Positions 1 through 6,713 are shown, numbered from the stretch's first letter. The stretch: 64,000 nt of DNA from an uncultured Coriobacteriaceae bacterium (GCA_902779675.1 CACZCK010000007.1:1-64000), one strand, 5' to 3'. Notes: generated by a model from the sequence alone, not told the origin. A program made the numbers and translations.

Positions 1-54
1 TAGCTCGGCAGCCCGCAGCCTCATCCCAACGTCGTACAAGGCGTTTCCAGCCAT
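1..54 (-). CDS. Start of a minus-strand gene cut by the window edge
   Basis: Eighteen codons are visible, starting at the ATG complementary to 52-54 and reading M-A-G-N-A-L-Y-D-V-G-M-R-L-R-A-A-E-L. A GGGAGG Shine-Dalgarno lies 6 nt upstream, inside the right arm of a strong hairpin (60-93). The family cannot be told from so few residues. The frame is open to the edge and is divergent from the original ettA promoter region. The good ribosome site and structured leader make it more likely real than chance. Confidence 0.5.
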   Translation of the reverse strand, partial: MAGNALYDVGMRLRAAEL

Positions 55-93
55 AAAAAGCCTCCCATTTCTCGTGTCCAAGAAATGGGAGGC
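55..93 (-). terminator. 13-bp hairpin plus T5 directly before a start codon (attenuator-like)
   Basis: Arms 60-72 and 81-93 are perfectly complementary (GCCTCCCATTTCT type) with an 8-nt loop. On the minus strand they are followed by five T. The T run ends at the ATG of the partial gene, and the right arm contains that gene's GGGAGG. The hairpin could therefore end transcription or hide the ribosome site. It may be an attenuator rather than the end of another gene, because no gene precedes it on this strand. Confidence 0.6.
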
Positions 94-200
94 AGTTCAC
101 ATGCGGCGGGGGCCGGTCTGTGCTCCGAGCATGCGAAGCATAGGTAATCCGTGGGCTTCGTGGGACCAGCCGCCATTTCTGCGACACTAGGATGGTACGC
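94..200 (-). promoter_or_regulatory. Structured 5' leader of the partial minus-strand gene
   Basis: Read on the minus strand, this segment can fold into an outer helix (GCTGGTC with GACCGGC) enclosing a CGAAGC/GCTTCG hairpin and a small TGCTC/GAGCA-type hairpin. Its 5' end carries AGAAATGG (complement of 173-180). This is the same sequence as in the 3' arm of the terminator hairpin and can pair with that hairpin's 5' arm. That is the layout of a terminator/antiterminator leader. No known riboswitch class was recognised. Confidence 0.4.
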
Positions 201-240
201 ATATTTATGGCACTTATCGAGAAAGCGCAGGTAGAGGGCC

Positions 241-261
241 AATGGCAGAATTCGTGTACCA
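241..261 (+). repeat. attL core repeat
   Basis: Left copy of the 21-bp direct repeat. It covers the ATG and first six codons of ettA (M-A-E-F-V-Y). Upstream similarity to the right copy continues for 20 more bases (221-240 against 6693-6712, 14 of 20 identical), including GCAGGTA in both. Confidence 0.9.
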
Positions 262-289
262 TTTCCCGCCTTTAAAAAATAGTAGGTAG
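242..289 (+). pseudogene. Severed 5' stub of ettA
   Basis: The original ettA start codon remains here behind its native upstream region. After six genuine codons (M-A-E-F-V-Y) the frame enters element sequence and stops at TAG after fifteen codons. The full gene was reconstituted at 6714 by duplication of the core site. The stub is a by-product of integration and is unlikely to have a function. Confidence 0.8.
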
Positions 290-332
290 ATTAGGTGTTT
301 TTCTGAGCATCTAATAAAATTGCAGGTATATT

Positions 333-353
333 TATCACACAATCTATCACACA
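333..353 (+). repeat. Integrase arm-type sites, left end
   Basis: Two direct copies of TATCACACA (333-341 and 345-353), 12 nt apart. An inverted relative, GTGTGACA, lies at 371-378 just before the integrase start. The same motif is paired at the right end (6665-6686). Direct short repeats at both ends of a tyrosine-integrase element are what arm-binding sites look like. The 371-378 copy could also serve autoregulation. Confidence 0.65.
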
Positions 354-379
354 CAGGCAGATGTAGGGATGTGTGACAA

Positions 380-1534
380 GTGTTCTACACAGGCGCAAGT
401 GTAAGCAGGGTGGCCGATCGCAAGGGCAAGCCTTGGCGTGGATATTTGCAATACAAAGACGCTGAAACGGGCAAGTGGAGGAAAAAGACGAAGCTCTTCC
501 CGCAATGCAAGACCAAGAGCGAAGCCAAAAAGGCATTGGGCGAATGGCAAGCAGAGATGGAAGAAAAGGCAGCGTTAAAGAACACTGGAAGAACGGTAGA
601 GGTTGCAATTCGCGGGTACCTGAAGAACCAACGCCACCTAAACACGATCAGCATTGTGACCTATCAGAACTCTTTGCGGCTTGCAGAGACAGTGATCTTC
701 CCATTGATAGGAAAGAAGCTCTTTGTTGATCTGACAAAGATCGAGGTACAGGACTTTGTTAACGAACTTGCAAGCCAAGGTTATAAACCTAGTTCCTCAC
801 GAACAATCTTCGCTATCGTTTCAAAGGCTTACAAGGATGCTTACAAGCGTGATGAAGTCTTAAGAGATCCGACAAAAGGCATCGTTCTACCAAGAGATAT
901 CAGGGGACAGATCAATTACCTTGGGATCGGTGGAAGGCGAAAGTTTCTAACCCTCATGACAGAGGGATGTAACTTCTATTTGCCAACTATGATTGCCTAC
1001 TACACAGGGATGAGAGCGGGGGAGATCTGCGCATTACAGTGGAAAGATATCAACCTAGCCACAAGGACGATTAGGATCACAAAGACCGCAAAAGACTACC
1101 GCACGGATTCGGGAAGGCATGAGGTTGAAATCTCGAACCCAAAGACGCCAAAAAGCACTCGAACGATCCCGATCATCGACGAACTCAGAACGATCCTGAT
1201 TGCTGAAGCAAAAAGAACAAAGCCAAAGGCGAGCGCCTACGTGATTGAATGGCGAAACCCTAGGCTTTTATGTTCAAGCTTTCAAAAGTGGGCCACAAGA
1301 AACGAGGTGATGGGCGAAGCTGGCAAGCCAATCACCATGCATGGGCTGAGACACACCTTCGCCACTCTTGGAGTGCAAAGCGGGATGGATATCAAGAGCC
1401 TATCATCCATCTTGGGGCACAGCTCTACTTCAATGACACTAGACACCTATGCAAGTGACGATGAACAGGCAAAGAGATTTGCAATGAACGCGCTATCAAA
1501 CTTCTTTGCAGATGAGAGCAGTAGTGATCTCTGA
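380..1534 (+). CDS. int: Tyrosine recombinase/integrase
   Basis: 384-residue phage-type integrase that should catalyse integration and excision of this element at ettA. Residues about 1-60 form an AP2-like arm-binding region rich in Lys/Arg, 70-165 the SAM-like core-binding domain, and 185-375 the catalytic domain. Catalytic residues are visible: R212 (TGMRAGEI), H321-x-x-R324 (HGLRHTFAT), H347 (ILGHSS) and Y357 (LDTYA). The start is GTG at 380 with an AGGGAT-like ribosome site; earlier frames are closed. The TGA stop overlaps the ATG of the next gene by one base, so the two are co-translated. Trp codons here are TGG. Confidence 0.95.
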   Translation: MFYTGASVSRVADRKGKPWRGYLQYKDAETGKWRKKTKLFPQCKTKSEAKKALGEWQAEMEEKAALKNTGRTVEVAIRGYLKNQRHLNTISIVTYQNSLRLAETVIFPLIGKKLFVDLTKIEVQDFVNELASQGYKPSSSRTIFAIVSKAYKDAYKRDEVLRDPTKGIVLPRDIRGQINYLGIGGRRKFLTLMTEGCNFYLPTMIAYYTGMRAGEICALQWKDINLATRTIRITKTAKDYRTDSGRHEVEISNPKTPKSTRTIPIIDELRTILIAEAKRTKPKASAYVIEWRNPRLLCSSFQKWATRNEVMGEAGKPITMHGLRHTFATLGVQSGMDIKSLSSILGHSSTSMTLDTYASDDEQAKRFAMNALSNFFADESSSDL

Positions 1535-2127
1535 TGGACTACCTAGAGCTTCTTGAAACCCAAGAGAAGATCGTTTCCTATCACAAGAGACTGAGGAATA
1601 AGATCAGCTATGTAGATGAAAACGGCTGTAGAAAGCTCAGCAGCTACTACTTCCTATCTGCTGAAGTTGCGGCTTACAAGCTCTTGGACAACTGGCTAAA
1701 GGCAATGGATAGTGATCTGGATGAGCCTGATGATGAAATCATCCATCTCATTGACTTGATTGAGAGCCTACTTGAAGAGGACTATGAGGACTTCGACGCC
1801 TATGAAGCAGATCTAAGCATGCCACTTTGGTATCACCTAACAAAAGAATTTGAGGGCGAAGCATTCCTGAACTTCAATTTGGAGCTCTTTTTAGTGGCAA
1901 GTATGGCAGAGGTTGCAAAGGGGATGCCTGTCGAAGAGTGCCTATTTGTCGCAATGGATACCAGTGACCTAAAAGATCCGAACATGGTTTCTTATGCCTA
2001 TAGTCTCGCACATGACTACCTGATAAGCTTCTCAAATGAAAGGTTGGAAGAGTTTGCTCTAGATGGCTATGGCATCAATCCTGCTAAGAGCGAACTCTAC
2101 AAGCTACACTTCAACCTATTCCAATAA
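1534..2127 (+). CDS. Acidic orphan protein coupled to the integrase
   Basis: 197 residues, very rich in Asp/Glu and Leu, with no signal peptide and no membrane segment. The stretch around residues 55-90 is strongly acidic (DLDEPDDEIIHLIDLIE...). The family is not recognised. The ATG overlaps the integrase stop (TGATG), so expression is tied to the integrase. Roles such as directionality factor, DNA mimic or regulator are guesses. It ends with TAA. Confidence 0.75.
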   Translation: MDYLELLETQEKIVSYHKRLRNKISYVDENGCRKLSSYYFLSAEVAAYKLLDNWLKAMDSDLDEPDDEIIHLIDLIESLLEEDYEDFDAYEADLSMPLWYHLTKEFEGEAFLNFNLELFLVASMAEVAKGMPVEECLFVAMDTSDLKDPNMVSYAYSLAHDYLISFSNERLEEFALDGYGINPAKSELYKLHFNLFQ

Positions 2128-2143
2128 GAGAAAGGAACAGAAG

Positions 2144-2482
2144 ATGAACAAGCATGAAGCACAGGACAAGCTTAGGGAACTAGCGCGAGCCATTGGGGAC
2201 TTTGACTTGTATGATGCGGCACAGAGCGAGGATCTCGCCTTTGCTCTTCTTGAAAAGAAGTTTGCGGATGCGGCTACTCCTGTGATCGAGATCGCTGGAA
2301 AGCAGATCACGAACAAGAGCTGCTTTAAGAAGAATGCAGATCGCAGGAACTTCCTTAAGAGGGTGATCCGCAAGGAGAACAACGAAGAGTTCAAGACCTT
2401 GTATGAACAAGAGCTAGAGCTTATCGAGACCTACGGATTCCTGGCCCTCTACTACCTTTTCGGTGAAATCATTACCAGCTAA
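2144..2482 (+). CDS. Small orphan protein of the element
   Basis: 112 residues, mixed charge and helical (MNKHEAQDKLRELARAIG...), with an amphipathic Leu-rich C-terminus. An ATG at 2144 is preferred over the longer frame from 2063 because AGAAAGGAA lies 9-12 nt upstream and the longer start would overlap the preceding gene. It follows that gene by 16 nt, making a three-gene unit with int. The family is not recognised. The transcript ends at the hairpin 2512-2545. Confidence 0.7.
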   Translation: MNKHEAQDKLRELARAIGDFDLYDAAQSEDLAFALLEKKFADAATPVIEIAGKQITNKSCFKKNADRRNFLKRVIRKENNEEFKTLYEQELELIETYGFLALYYLFGEIITS

Positions 2483-2511
2483 TACCGATCGATCAAAACC
2501 AATCGTTTAGG

Positions 2512-2548
2512 AGTCGGGGTACGGTTTAAGCGTAGCCCGACTTTTGTT
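2512..2548 (+). terminator. Terminator of the int operon
   Basis: AGTCGGG (2512-2518) pairs with CCCGACT (2536-2542). An inner GGTACG/CGTAGCC-type pairing adds to the stem, which is followed by TTTTG. It lies 29 nt after the third gene of the int operon. Confidence 0.8.
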
Positions 2549-2567
2549 AGATGCTACAATCATTTCA

Positions 2568-2777
2568 ACCACAACCGCGAGAGCCTATCTGCAAGGACGG
2601 GTGTTCGCATCTTTGACAATCTCGCTAGCTACCGCCTTGGAGGGCACTCTGGCCTTTCGAGGTGAATGCTAGCTGTTGAAGCTGCGAACACTCGCGGTTG
2701 TGGTGACTGTGGTTGGAGTGTCCTCCAAAGTGGTTACCGCACTCCTTCCGCTTGTTTCCAGTCTTTGTTGGAAGGAG
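2568..2777 (+). promoter_or_regulatory. Large structured leader with sequestered ribosome site
   Basis: Three nested helices are perfect: 2568-2581 with 2691-2704 (14 bp), 2601-2609 with 2683-2691 (9 bp) and GCTAGC 2624-2629 with 2668-2673. After them, GGAGTG (2715-2720) can pair with CACTCC (2740-2745). The overlapping CTCCTTCC (2742-2749) can instead pair perfectly with the Shine-Dalgarno GGAAGGAG (2770-2777). The two pairings exclude each other, as in a translational riboswitch. A third option is the 6-bp hairpin 2713-2728. No known class was recognised; a weak T-box-like GTGGTTACCGC occurs at 2730-2740. Confidence 0.55.
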
Positions 2778-2782
2778 TTAGC

Positions 2783-3889
2783 GTGAAAAGAAAACGTATC
2801 GTTCTTGTTGCCGCGACAACTGCGATGGCATTGTCTATTGGCCTATTTGGATGTGGATCCGCCCCGAATACTGCGGAAGACACATCTGCGGCCGCTGAAG
2901 AATCACAGGCAACAGACGAATCTACCGATAAAGAAGAGGGTCTCAAGAAGCAGGAGTTCCAAGACGTCAAACTTGTTGACAACGAGAATGCTGAGATTGA
3001 GCTTGTGAGTCTCTTCCAAAAGGAAACGAATTGGGTGAGGTCAAGTGGATCAGCCGAAGTCATGATCGATAACGACGTATCGATTAAAATAAAGAATAAA
3101 ACTGACGGGGATTTGTACGTTTATGTTGATGGATATCTTGACGGCGAAAAATTGAAGGTCATTTCTAACTCGTTTACAGTCGCAGCAGATAAGACTTCAA
3201 ATGAGTCTTTCGGGGTCTTTAAGGATACACAGCCCGATTTTACCGAGCTTGATTCGTTTGACGATCTGACAAAGGTCGATCTTTCATTCAAGATCACTGG
3301 AAACGACTCCGAGGGTAATTATCAAGAGTACGGTACTGTTGAAACAAAGATTGGTGATGCAATAGCGGGTAAAACAGTAAGCGGAACAAGTGAAGAGAAG
3401 CAAGAAGAAGCTGATCAAGCAGCAAAAACAGAGGAAAAGGCACCGACAATTAACCCTCTGAACATTGGTGACACAATCTCAAACGACAATTGGGACATAA
3501 ATCTGGTAAGAGTTGATTTGACGGATGAAGTCTTACCCAACGACACAAGCGGTTACTACGCATCGTATGAAGCGGGTTCGGGAACCGTCATTCTGGATTT
3601 CGTTTTCGACTTTACGTGTCGAGCAAGCAAGGCAAAGTCTCTCGATGACGTGTTCGGTGGCGCTCGCGCGACGTATGCGAGTAAGTATGAGTACGAAAAC
3701 ATTGAGTGGTACTACGACGATGACGGTGGTCACTTGCGGAATGCCGTGAGGGTGTCGTTCGATCCGCTTCAGCCTTGGCAATTCCACTACATGATTTGCA
3801 ACATTCCTGAGGAAGCGCTAACAAGCGAAGAATCCCTGTCTGCGCTGATTAAGATCGATGGGCAGCTCTGGGAGTACAACTATCGTTAA
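2783..3889 (+). CDS. Lipoprotein carried by the mobile element
   Basis: 368 residues from the GTG at 2783, which has GGAAGGAG 5 nt upstream. An N-terminal KRKR is followed by a hydrophobic segment and a lipobox ending LFGC (Cys about residue 24). The protein would therefore be lipid-anchored outside the membrane. An acidic Ser/Thr/Glu linker leads to two beta-rich regions (about 55-195 and 230-368) resembling DUF4352/immunoglobulin-like lipoprotein domains. A second charged linker (EEKQEEADQAAKTEEK) joins them. No catalytic motif was seen. It may alter the host surface; this is inference. Stop is TAA. Confidence 0.85.
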   Translation: MKRKRIVLVAATTAMALSIGLFGCGSAPNTAEDTSAAAEESQATDESTDKEEGLKKQEFQDVKLVDNENAEIELVSLFQKETNWVRSSGSAEVMIDNDVSIKIKNKTDGDLYVYVDGYLDGEKLKVISNSFTVAADKTSNESFGVFKDTQPDFTELDSFDDLTKVDLSFKITGNDSEGNYQEYGTVETKIGDAIAGKTVSGTSEEKQEEADQAAKTEEKAPTINPLNIGDTISNDNWDINLVRVDLTDEVLPNDTSGYYASYEAGSGTVILDFVFDFTCRASKAKSLDDVFGGARATYASKYEYENIEWYYDDDGGHLRNAVRVSFDPLQPWQFHYMICNIPEEALTSEESLSALIKIDGQLWEYNYR

Positions 3890-3925
3890 TCGCACGGATT
3901 GACATTAACCAAGGGTTTTCAAAAG

Positions 3926-3955
3926 CGGGTGGGCAGCTCTTTGGTTGCCCACCCG
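3926..3955. terminator. Bidirectional terminator between lipoprotein and resolvase genes
   Basis: Perfect 10-bp stem (CGGGTGGGCA 3926-3935 with TGCCCACCCG 3946-3955) between convergent genes. On the minus strand CTTTTG follows; on the plus strand the tail is weaker. Confidence 0.75.
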
Positions 3956-3982
3956 TTATGATTCTGATCCAAAGTATCCTCA

Positions 3983-4558
3983 TTATCCGCGCGAGATTCC
4001 CCGATTTCGCAGCTCAGTATAAATCACGTTGCGGCTAACGCCTGTGGCTTCAACAATCTCTTTCATCGTGAGATCGCTACTGATCGCAAGGGCAACCGCC
4101 CTATTCAACTTCTCAGCAGAAACTCGCGGCCTTCCACCTGTGCGACCCTGGGCTTTAGCAGCTTCGCGACCTTCCCTTGCGCGTTCTGCGGAAAGCTCCA
4201 ATTCGAGCTGATTGAAGGCGCTCGTTACGGTGAAGAAGAACCTTCCCATTGGGGTGGAGGAATCGATGTTTTCTTTCAGGCTGACTAAGTCAACACCAAG
4301 GTTCTGAAGCTGATCGGAGAGGGTGAGAAGGTCCTTTGTGGAGCGGGAGAGCCTAGCAAGTTCGGTACAGGTGATGCTATCCCCGCTCTGAAGGATTGAA
4401 AGAAGCATTTGGAGCTGCGGACGGTTGGTGTTCTTTCCTGTGAGACCGTGATCCAAAAAGATTCGATCGTCGGTAAATCCCAACTCGTGAGCCTTGTCGA
4501 TCTGGCGCTGAAGGTTCTGGGAAGCGCTGGAAACCCTGCCGTAGAAGTAAGAAGCCAT
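3983..4558 (-). CDS. Serine recombinase (resolvase/invertase family)
   Basis: 191 residues, the usual size for a Tn3-resolvase or Pin-type invertase. The N-terminal catalytic domain has Ser10 in YGRVSS, and the helix E region follows (about 100-135). A C-terminal helix-turn-helix (MKEIVEATGVSRNVIYTEL) ends the protein. The start at 4558 is preferred to the ATG at 4600 because AAGGACGG lies upstream and the protein then begins MASYFYGRVS. It probably resolves multimers of the excised element at the res-like region just upstream, or inverts DNA. No Trp codons; stop is TAA. Confidence 0.92.
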   Translation of the reverse strand: MASYFYGRVSSASQNLQRQIDKAHELGFTDDRIFLDHGLTGKNTNRPQLQMLLSILQSGDSITCTELARLSRSTKDLLTLSDQLQNLGVDLVSLKENIDSSTPMGRFFFTVTSAFNQLELELSAERAREGREAAKAQGRTGGRPRVSAEKLNRAVALAISSDLTMKEIVEATGVSRNVIYTELRNRGISRG

Positions 4559-4592
4559 TTTTAACCGTCCTTCGCGGTTGTTTGCGTCTGTC

Positions 4593-4697
4593 AAGGACAT
4601 TCTAGTATTAGTACATATAAAAGTACACTCATTTTGTCCTTAAACTTGGCAATCTTCACAGTTTTAGGACATGTACTCAAAGCACGCTTTTAGTACG
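4593..4697. other. Possible res site / resolvase operator region
   Basis: Upstream of the resolvase are several dyads: AAGGACA (4593-4599) with TGTCCTT (4635-4641), two AGTAC motifs around 4610-4626, then TTAGGACATGTACT near 4664-4676 and TTTAGTACG near 4688-4696. Serine resolvases act at clustered inverted subsites next to their own gene, which fits. Subsite boundaries cannot be fixed by eye. Confidence 0.4.
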
Positions 4698-4783
4698 TTG
4701 CAAGGGCAAAAGGGGTTGGGCCAATTTGAAAAAACTGAAAGCCGCAAGATTCATTTTTATGTGAAGCCAAGAGTAAAAGAGAT

Positions 4784-4819
4784 CAGGGCTGTAGAGGTCT
4801 GCGGCCCTGCTTTTCTTTT
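4784..4819 (+). terminator. Attenuator-like hairpin before the RHH gene
   Basis: CAGGGC (4784-4789) pairs with GCCCTG (4804-4809), with inner wobble and AGA/TCT pairs, followed by a T-rich tail (TTTTCTTTT). It lies 45 nt before the ribbon-helix-helix start on the same strand. It could end an upstream transcript or attenuate the rep operon. Confidence 0.55.
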
Positions 4820-4863
4820 GGCTGTTTTGTTTGAAAAATTCTTTGAAGAAAGAAGGTCTGGAT

Positions 4864-5028
4864 ATGACGAAAGAACAGAGAGTAGATCGATCAAAGTACT
4901 TTTCCCATTTAGGGGTAGAGATCCCGCGCGATCAGCACGACAGAATCAGGGCGATAGCCAAGAGCAAAGAGATCTCGATTAGCCAACTTGTGCGGCGTGC
5001 GCTAAATGAGTACTTGGCTAAGTGCTAA
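4864..5028 (+). CDS. Ribbon-helix-helix (CopG/Arc-like) DNA-binding protein
   Basis: 54 residues from the ATG at 4864. The C-terminal half, VEIPRDQHDRIRAIAKSKE then ISISQLVRRALNEYL, is a typical ribbon-helix-helix: a short beta strand followed by two helices. Such proteins often repress replication or partition genes. The gene lies 12 nt before the Rep-like gene, which supports a copy-control role (inference). A longer TTG start at 4831 has no good ribosome site. Confidence 0.75.
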   Translation: MTKEQRVDRSKYFSHLGVEIPRDQHDRIRAIAKSKEISISQLVRRALNEYLAKC

Positions 5029-5040
5029 GGGGTGATCATC

Positions 5041-5601
5041 TTGGCTTCACCCAAACAGACACGTTACCCAAATCAAAAACAGATCACTATCACGAAAGAA
5101 CCCATTGGTGAGGGTGACGTTTATCTAAGGATCAGGAAAGACGTTCTTTTCAATGCGGCTCAAAGGCTGAAAAAAGGCGGATTTAAGCTGTACATCTACC
5201 TTTCATCAAACAAAGAGGGATACATCTTGAACCTCAGTCAGATAGCACTAGAAAGAGACTTTGGGATTAAGAAGAATCAGTTCTATGGGGCTGTGGAAGA
5301 ACTGATTGAAGCTGGATATCTCTATCAACCTGATCCCGCAAAGAACAATTGAACATTCTCAGAGATCGCTAAGGGTGATCCTGAGCTGAAGAACTGAGAA
5401 GCCTTCCCAAAAAAGGAAGAAAATCCAACCTTCCCAAAAAAGGAAGATGTAGTTTGGAAAAAGGAAGAAACCTTCCCAAAAAAGGAAGAAGTATTCCCAA
5501 AATCAGTAGAGAAAGATAATAAAAGAAAAGAAAATAAAGAAGATAGAATTAAGTCACAAAGAGAATTATTAGATGAATATAGAAGAGCTTTAAATTGGTA
5601 G
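5041..5601 (+). CDS. Rep-like winged-helix protein with two in-frame UGA codons
   Basis: The first 103 codons (TTG start at 5041, AAGGGG 8 nt upstream) include FKLYIYLSSNKEGYILNLS and a winged-helix like those in plasmid and phage replication initiators. TGA at 5350-5352 would end it. The same frame then reads TFSEIAKGDPELKN, another TGA (5395-5397), then EAFPKKEENPTFPKKEDVVWKKEE and on to TAG at 5599. Reading both TGAs as Trp gives one 186-residue protein with a charged F-P-K-K-E repeat tail. Either UGA is read through, or the gene has been cut by point mutations. The conventional product is 103 residues. Confidence 0.65.
5402..5489 (+). repeat. Three 19-bp iteron-like repeats inside rep
   Basis: Perfect 19-bp copies at 5402-5420, 5429-5447 and 5471-5489, each containing the inverted pair CTTCC/GGAAG around an A-tract. 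Degenerate copies lie near 5453-5469 and 5493-5502. Repeats of this kind in or beside a Rep gene are typical binding sites for the initiator. Spacings of 27 and 42 are multiples of three, so they also encode the F-P-K-K-E repeats. Confidence 0.6.
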
Positions 5602-5806
5602 ATAGCTGATCCAAAAGAAAACAGTTTTCAGGATAAAAAATATATTTTATAATTATATTAGAAAGAAAAAATCAGGCTTGAAATCGAAGACTCATTAAGG
5701 AAACTACGTTTCCTTAGCCGCGCTTGTTTCGCAAGCTTGGCTAATCCTTCCTTGTGTCGGTTGCTACGCAACCGCCACGCCTTTTCAAGAGAAAGAGGTT
5801 TTAGAA
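5602..5806. other. Candidate replication origin: AT-rich tract and three tandem hairpins
   Basis: 5637-5661 is nearly pure A/T. It is followed by three hairpins: 5696-5704 with 5708-5716 (9 bp), 5714-5719/5722-5726 with 5732-5736/5739-5744, and 5758-5764 with 5768-5774 (7 bp, extended by GTG/CAC). Hairpins 1 and 3 share a CTACG apex. With the Rep-like gene and iterons next door, this could be the origin of the excised circle. No replication initiator nick motif was recognised. Confidence 0.4.
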
Positions 5807-5995
5807 ATGAATGAAGAGAGATTCAAGATAACGATCTATGCGGACGCTAAGACGCTTGAAGTGCTCGATCTGATCTCAGACTGAACAGATCGAGAGATCG
5901 AGGAAACAGCTTCTTTGCTTCTATCGCATTCGGCCGCAAAGATCAGCGATCTTTACAGGGCATTTTCCGCAACGGCCCTAGGAGCTGATCGGTAA
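5807..5995 (+). CDS. Small protein with an in-frame UGA codon
   Basis: The ATG at 5807 has GAAAGAGG about 9 nt upstream. The frame reads MNEERFKITIYADAKTLEVL.., meets TGA at 5882-5884, then continues TDREIEETASLLLSHSAAKI.. to TAA at 5993-5995. That TAA overlaps the ATG of the next gene (TAATG), as expected if the whole 62-residue frame is translated. The sequence on both sides of the TGA looks coding. The conventional product would be only 25 residues. Family unknown; it could be a small regulator. Confidence 0.5.
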
Positions 5996-6393
5996 TGAAT
6001 TTGGTTCAGAGCATGGAAAGCTGGTATCTCACAAGGGATAAGCAGCATCATCTTTTGGGCTTAGCCAAGAGCCAACTAGAAGCAGCCTACGCGGCTGGTG
6101 TGAACGACGCTAGTTTGGGCAACTACCTAACTAACAAGTACTCTTTCTTGGCTAGCGATCTTCGCAAGTTCAGTCACTTTGAGGGGATCACATCAGCAGA
6201 GATCGAAAGACGCTTTGCGGACGATATCGATCACGTTCACCACAAGCTAGAGAGCGATATCAGATCCAATCAGGCGGATCAGGCTACAGATGAAGCCACG
6301 TTCAATGACGTTGTGCTTTGGCCTTTGGTTAAGGAAGAGCTGGAACAGATCGCCCCGCCTGAAGTTGTGATAGCACTCGATCTGAAGGCGTAG
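5995..6393 (+). CDS. Orphan protein of the element
   Basis: 132 residues, helical and soluble (MNLVQSMESWYLTRDKQHHLL...), ending acidic. The ATG overlaps the previous TAA, indicating translational coupling. Two Trp codons are TGG and the stop is TAG. The family is not recognised and no catalytic motif is visible. Confidence 0.65.
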   Translation: MNLVQSMESWYLTRDKQHHLLGLAKSQLEAAYAAGVNDASLGNYLTNKYSFLASDLRKFSHFEGITSAEIERRFADDIDHVHHKLESDIRSNQADQATDEATFNDVVLWPLVKEELEQIAPPEVVIALDLKA

Positions 6394-6712
6394 GAGCCTT
6401 TTAAGGGCCTAGAAGTGCGGGGATCGATATCTAAGACGTTGGGTTAGAAGGCACCCCGAAAACAGGCTTAGAAGTGCTCTAGTGAATTTTTTCGACGGCC
6501 AATGGGCTTTGGAGGTAACGTTTTCTTTCCAAAGCCCTAAACATGCCCCGCCCCTAGGTCGGAAACAATTAAGTTGGCTGTTGTATAATTGGTTTGCTAC
6601 TTTTTTAGAGCTTTGTTAGGTAGTTAAATAGATGATGATTGTTTCCTTTGATGAATTCAGAAATTATCACACATTATTGTCACACATATAACGAAAGTGC
6701 AGGTAAATAGGT
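6394..6712 (+). promoter_or_regulatory. ettA: Right-end region with promoter for ettA
   Basis: No gene is seen here. The region holds a 10-bp perfect hairpin (6504-6513 with 6528-6537) lacking a T tail, and two copies of a TAGAAGTGC motif (near 6409 and 6471). A perfect TATAAT at 6584-6589 lies about 125 nt before the ettA start, with no good -35. Since integration separated ettA from its own upstream sequence, this box is the best candidate for present-day ettA transcription. Confidence 0.55.
6665..6686 (+). repeat. Integrase arm-type sites, right end
   Basis: TATCACACA (6665-6673) and TGTCACACA (6678-6686), in the same orientation and nearly the same spacing as the left pair. GCAGGTA (6699-6705) follows, as it does near 227 and 322. 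Confidence 0.65.
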
Positions 6713-6713
6713 A

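Noticed and set aside
241..261. tRNA gene as integration site
   Set aside because: No cloverleaf at either end. The core is coding sequence of ettA.
2730..2745. T-box in the lipoprotein leader
   Set aside because: GTGGTTACCGC resembles the T-box sequence but has an extra base. No specifier loop or AG box was found, and a lipoprotein is not a usual target. Kept only as a remark.
2666..2782. Longer N-terminus for the element lipoprotein
   Set aside because: The extension has no ribosome site and lies inside the leader helices. The GTG at 2783 begins a proper signal peptide with an ideal Shine-Dalgarno.
4671..4982. 103-codon frame upstream of the RHH gene
   Set aside because: It spans the attenuator hairpin, lacks a ribosome site and overlaps the better supported RHH frame.
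5696..5774. tRNA or known small RNA in the triple hairpin
   Set aside because: Stems and loops do not fit a tRNA or any RNA family I could recognise.
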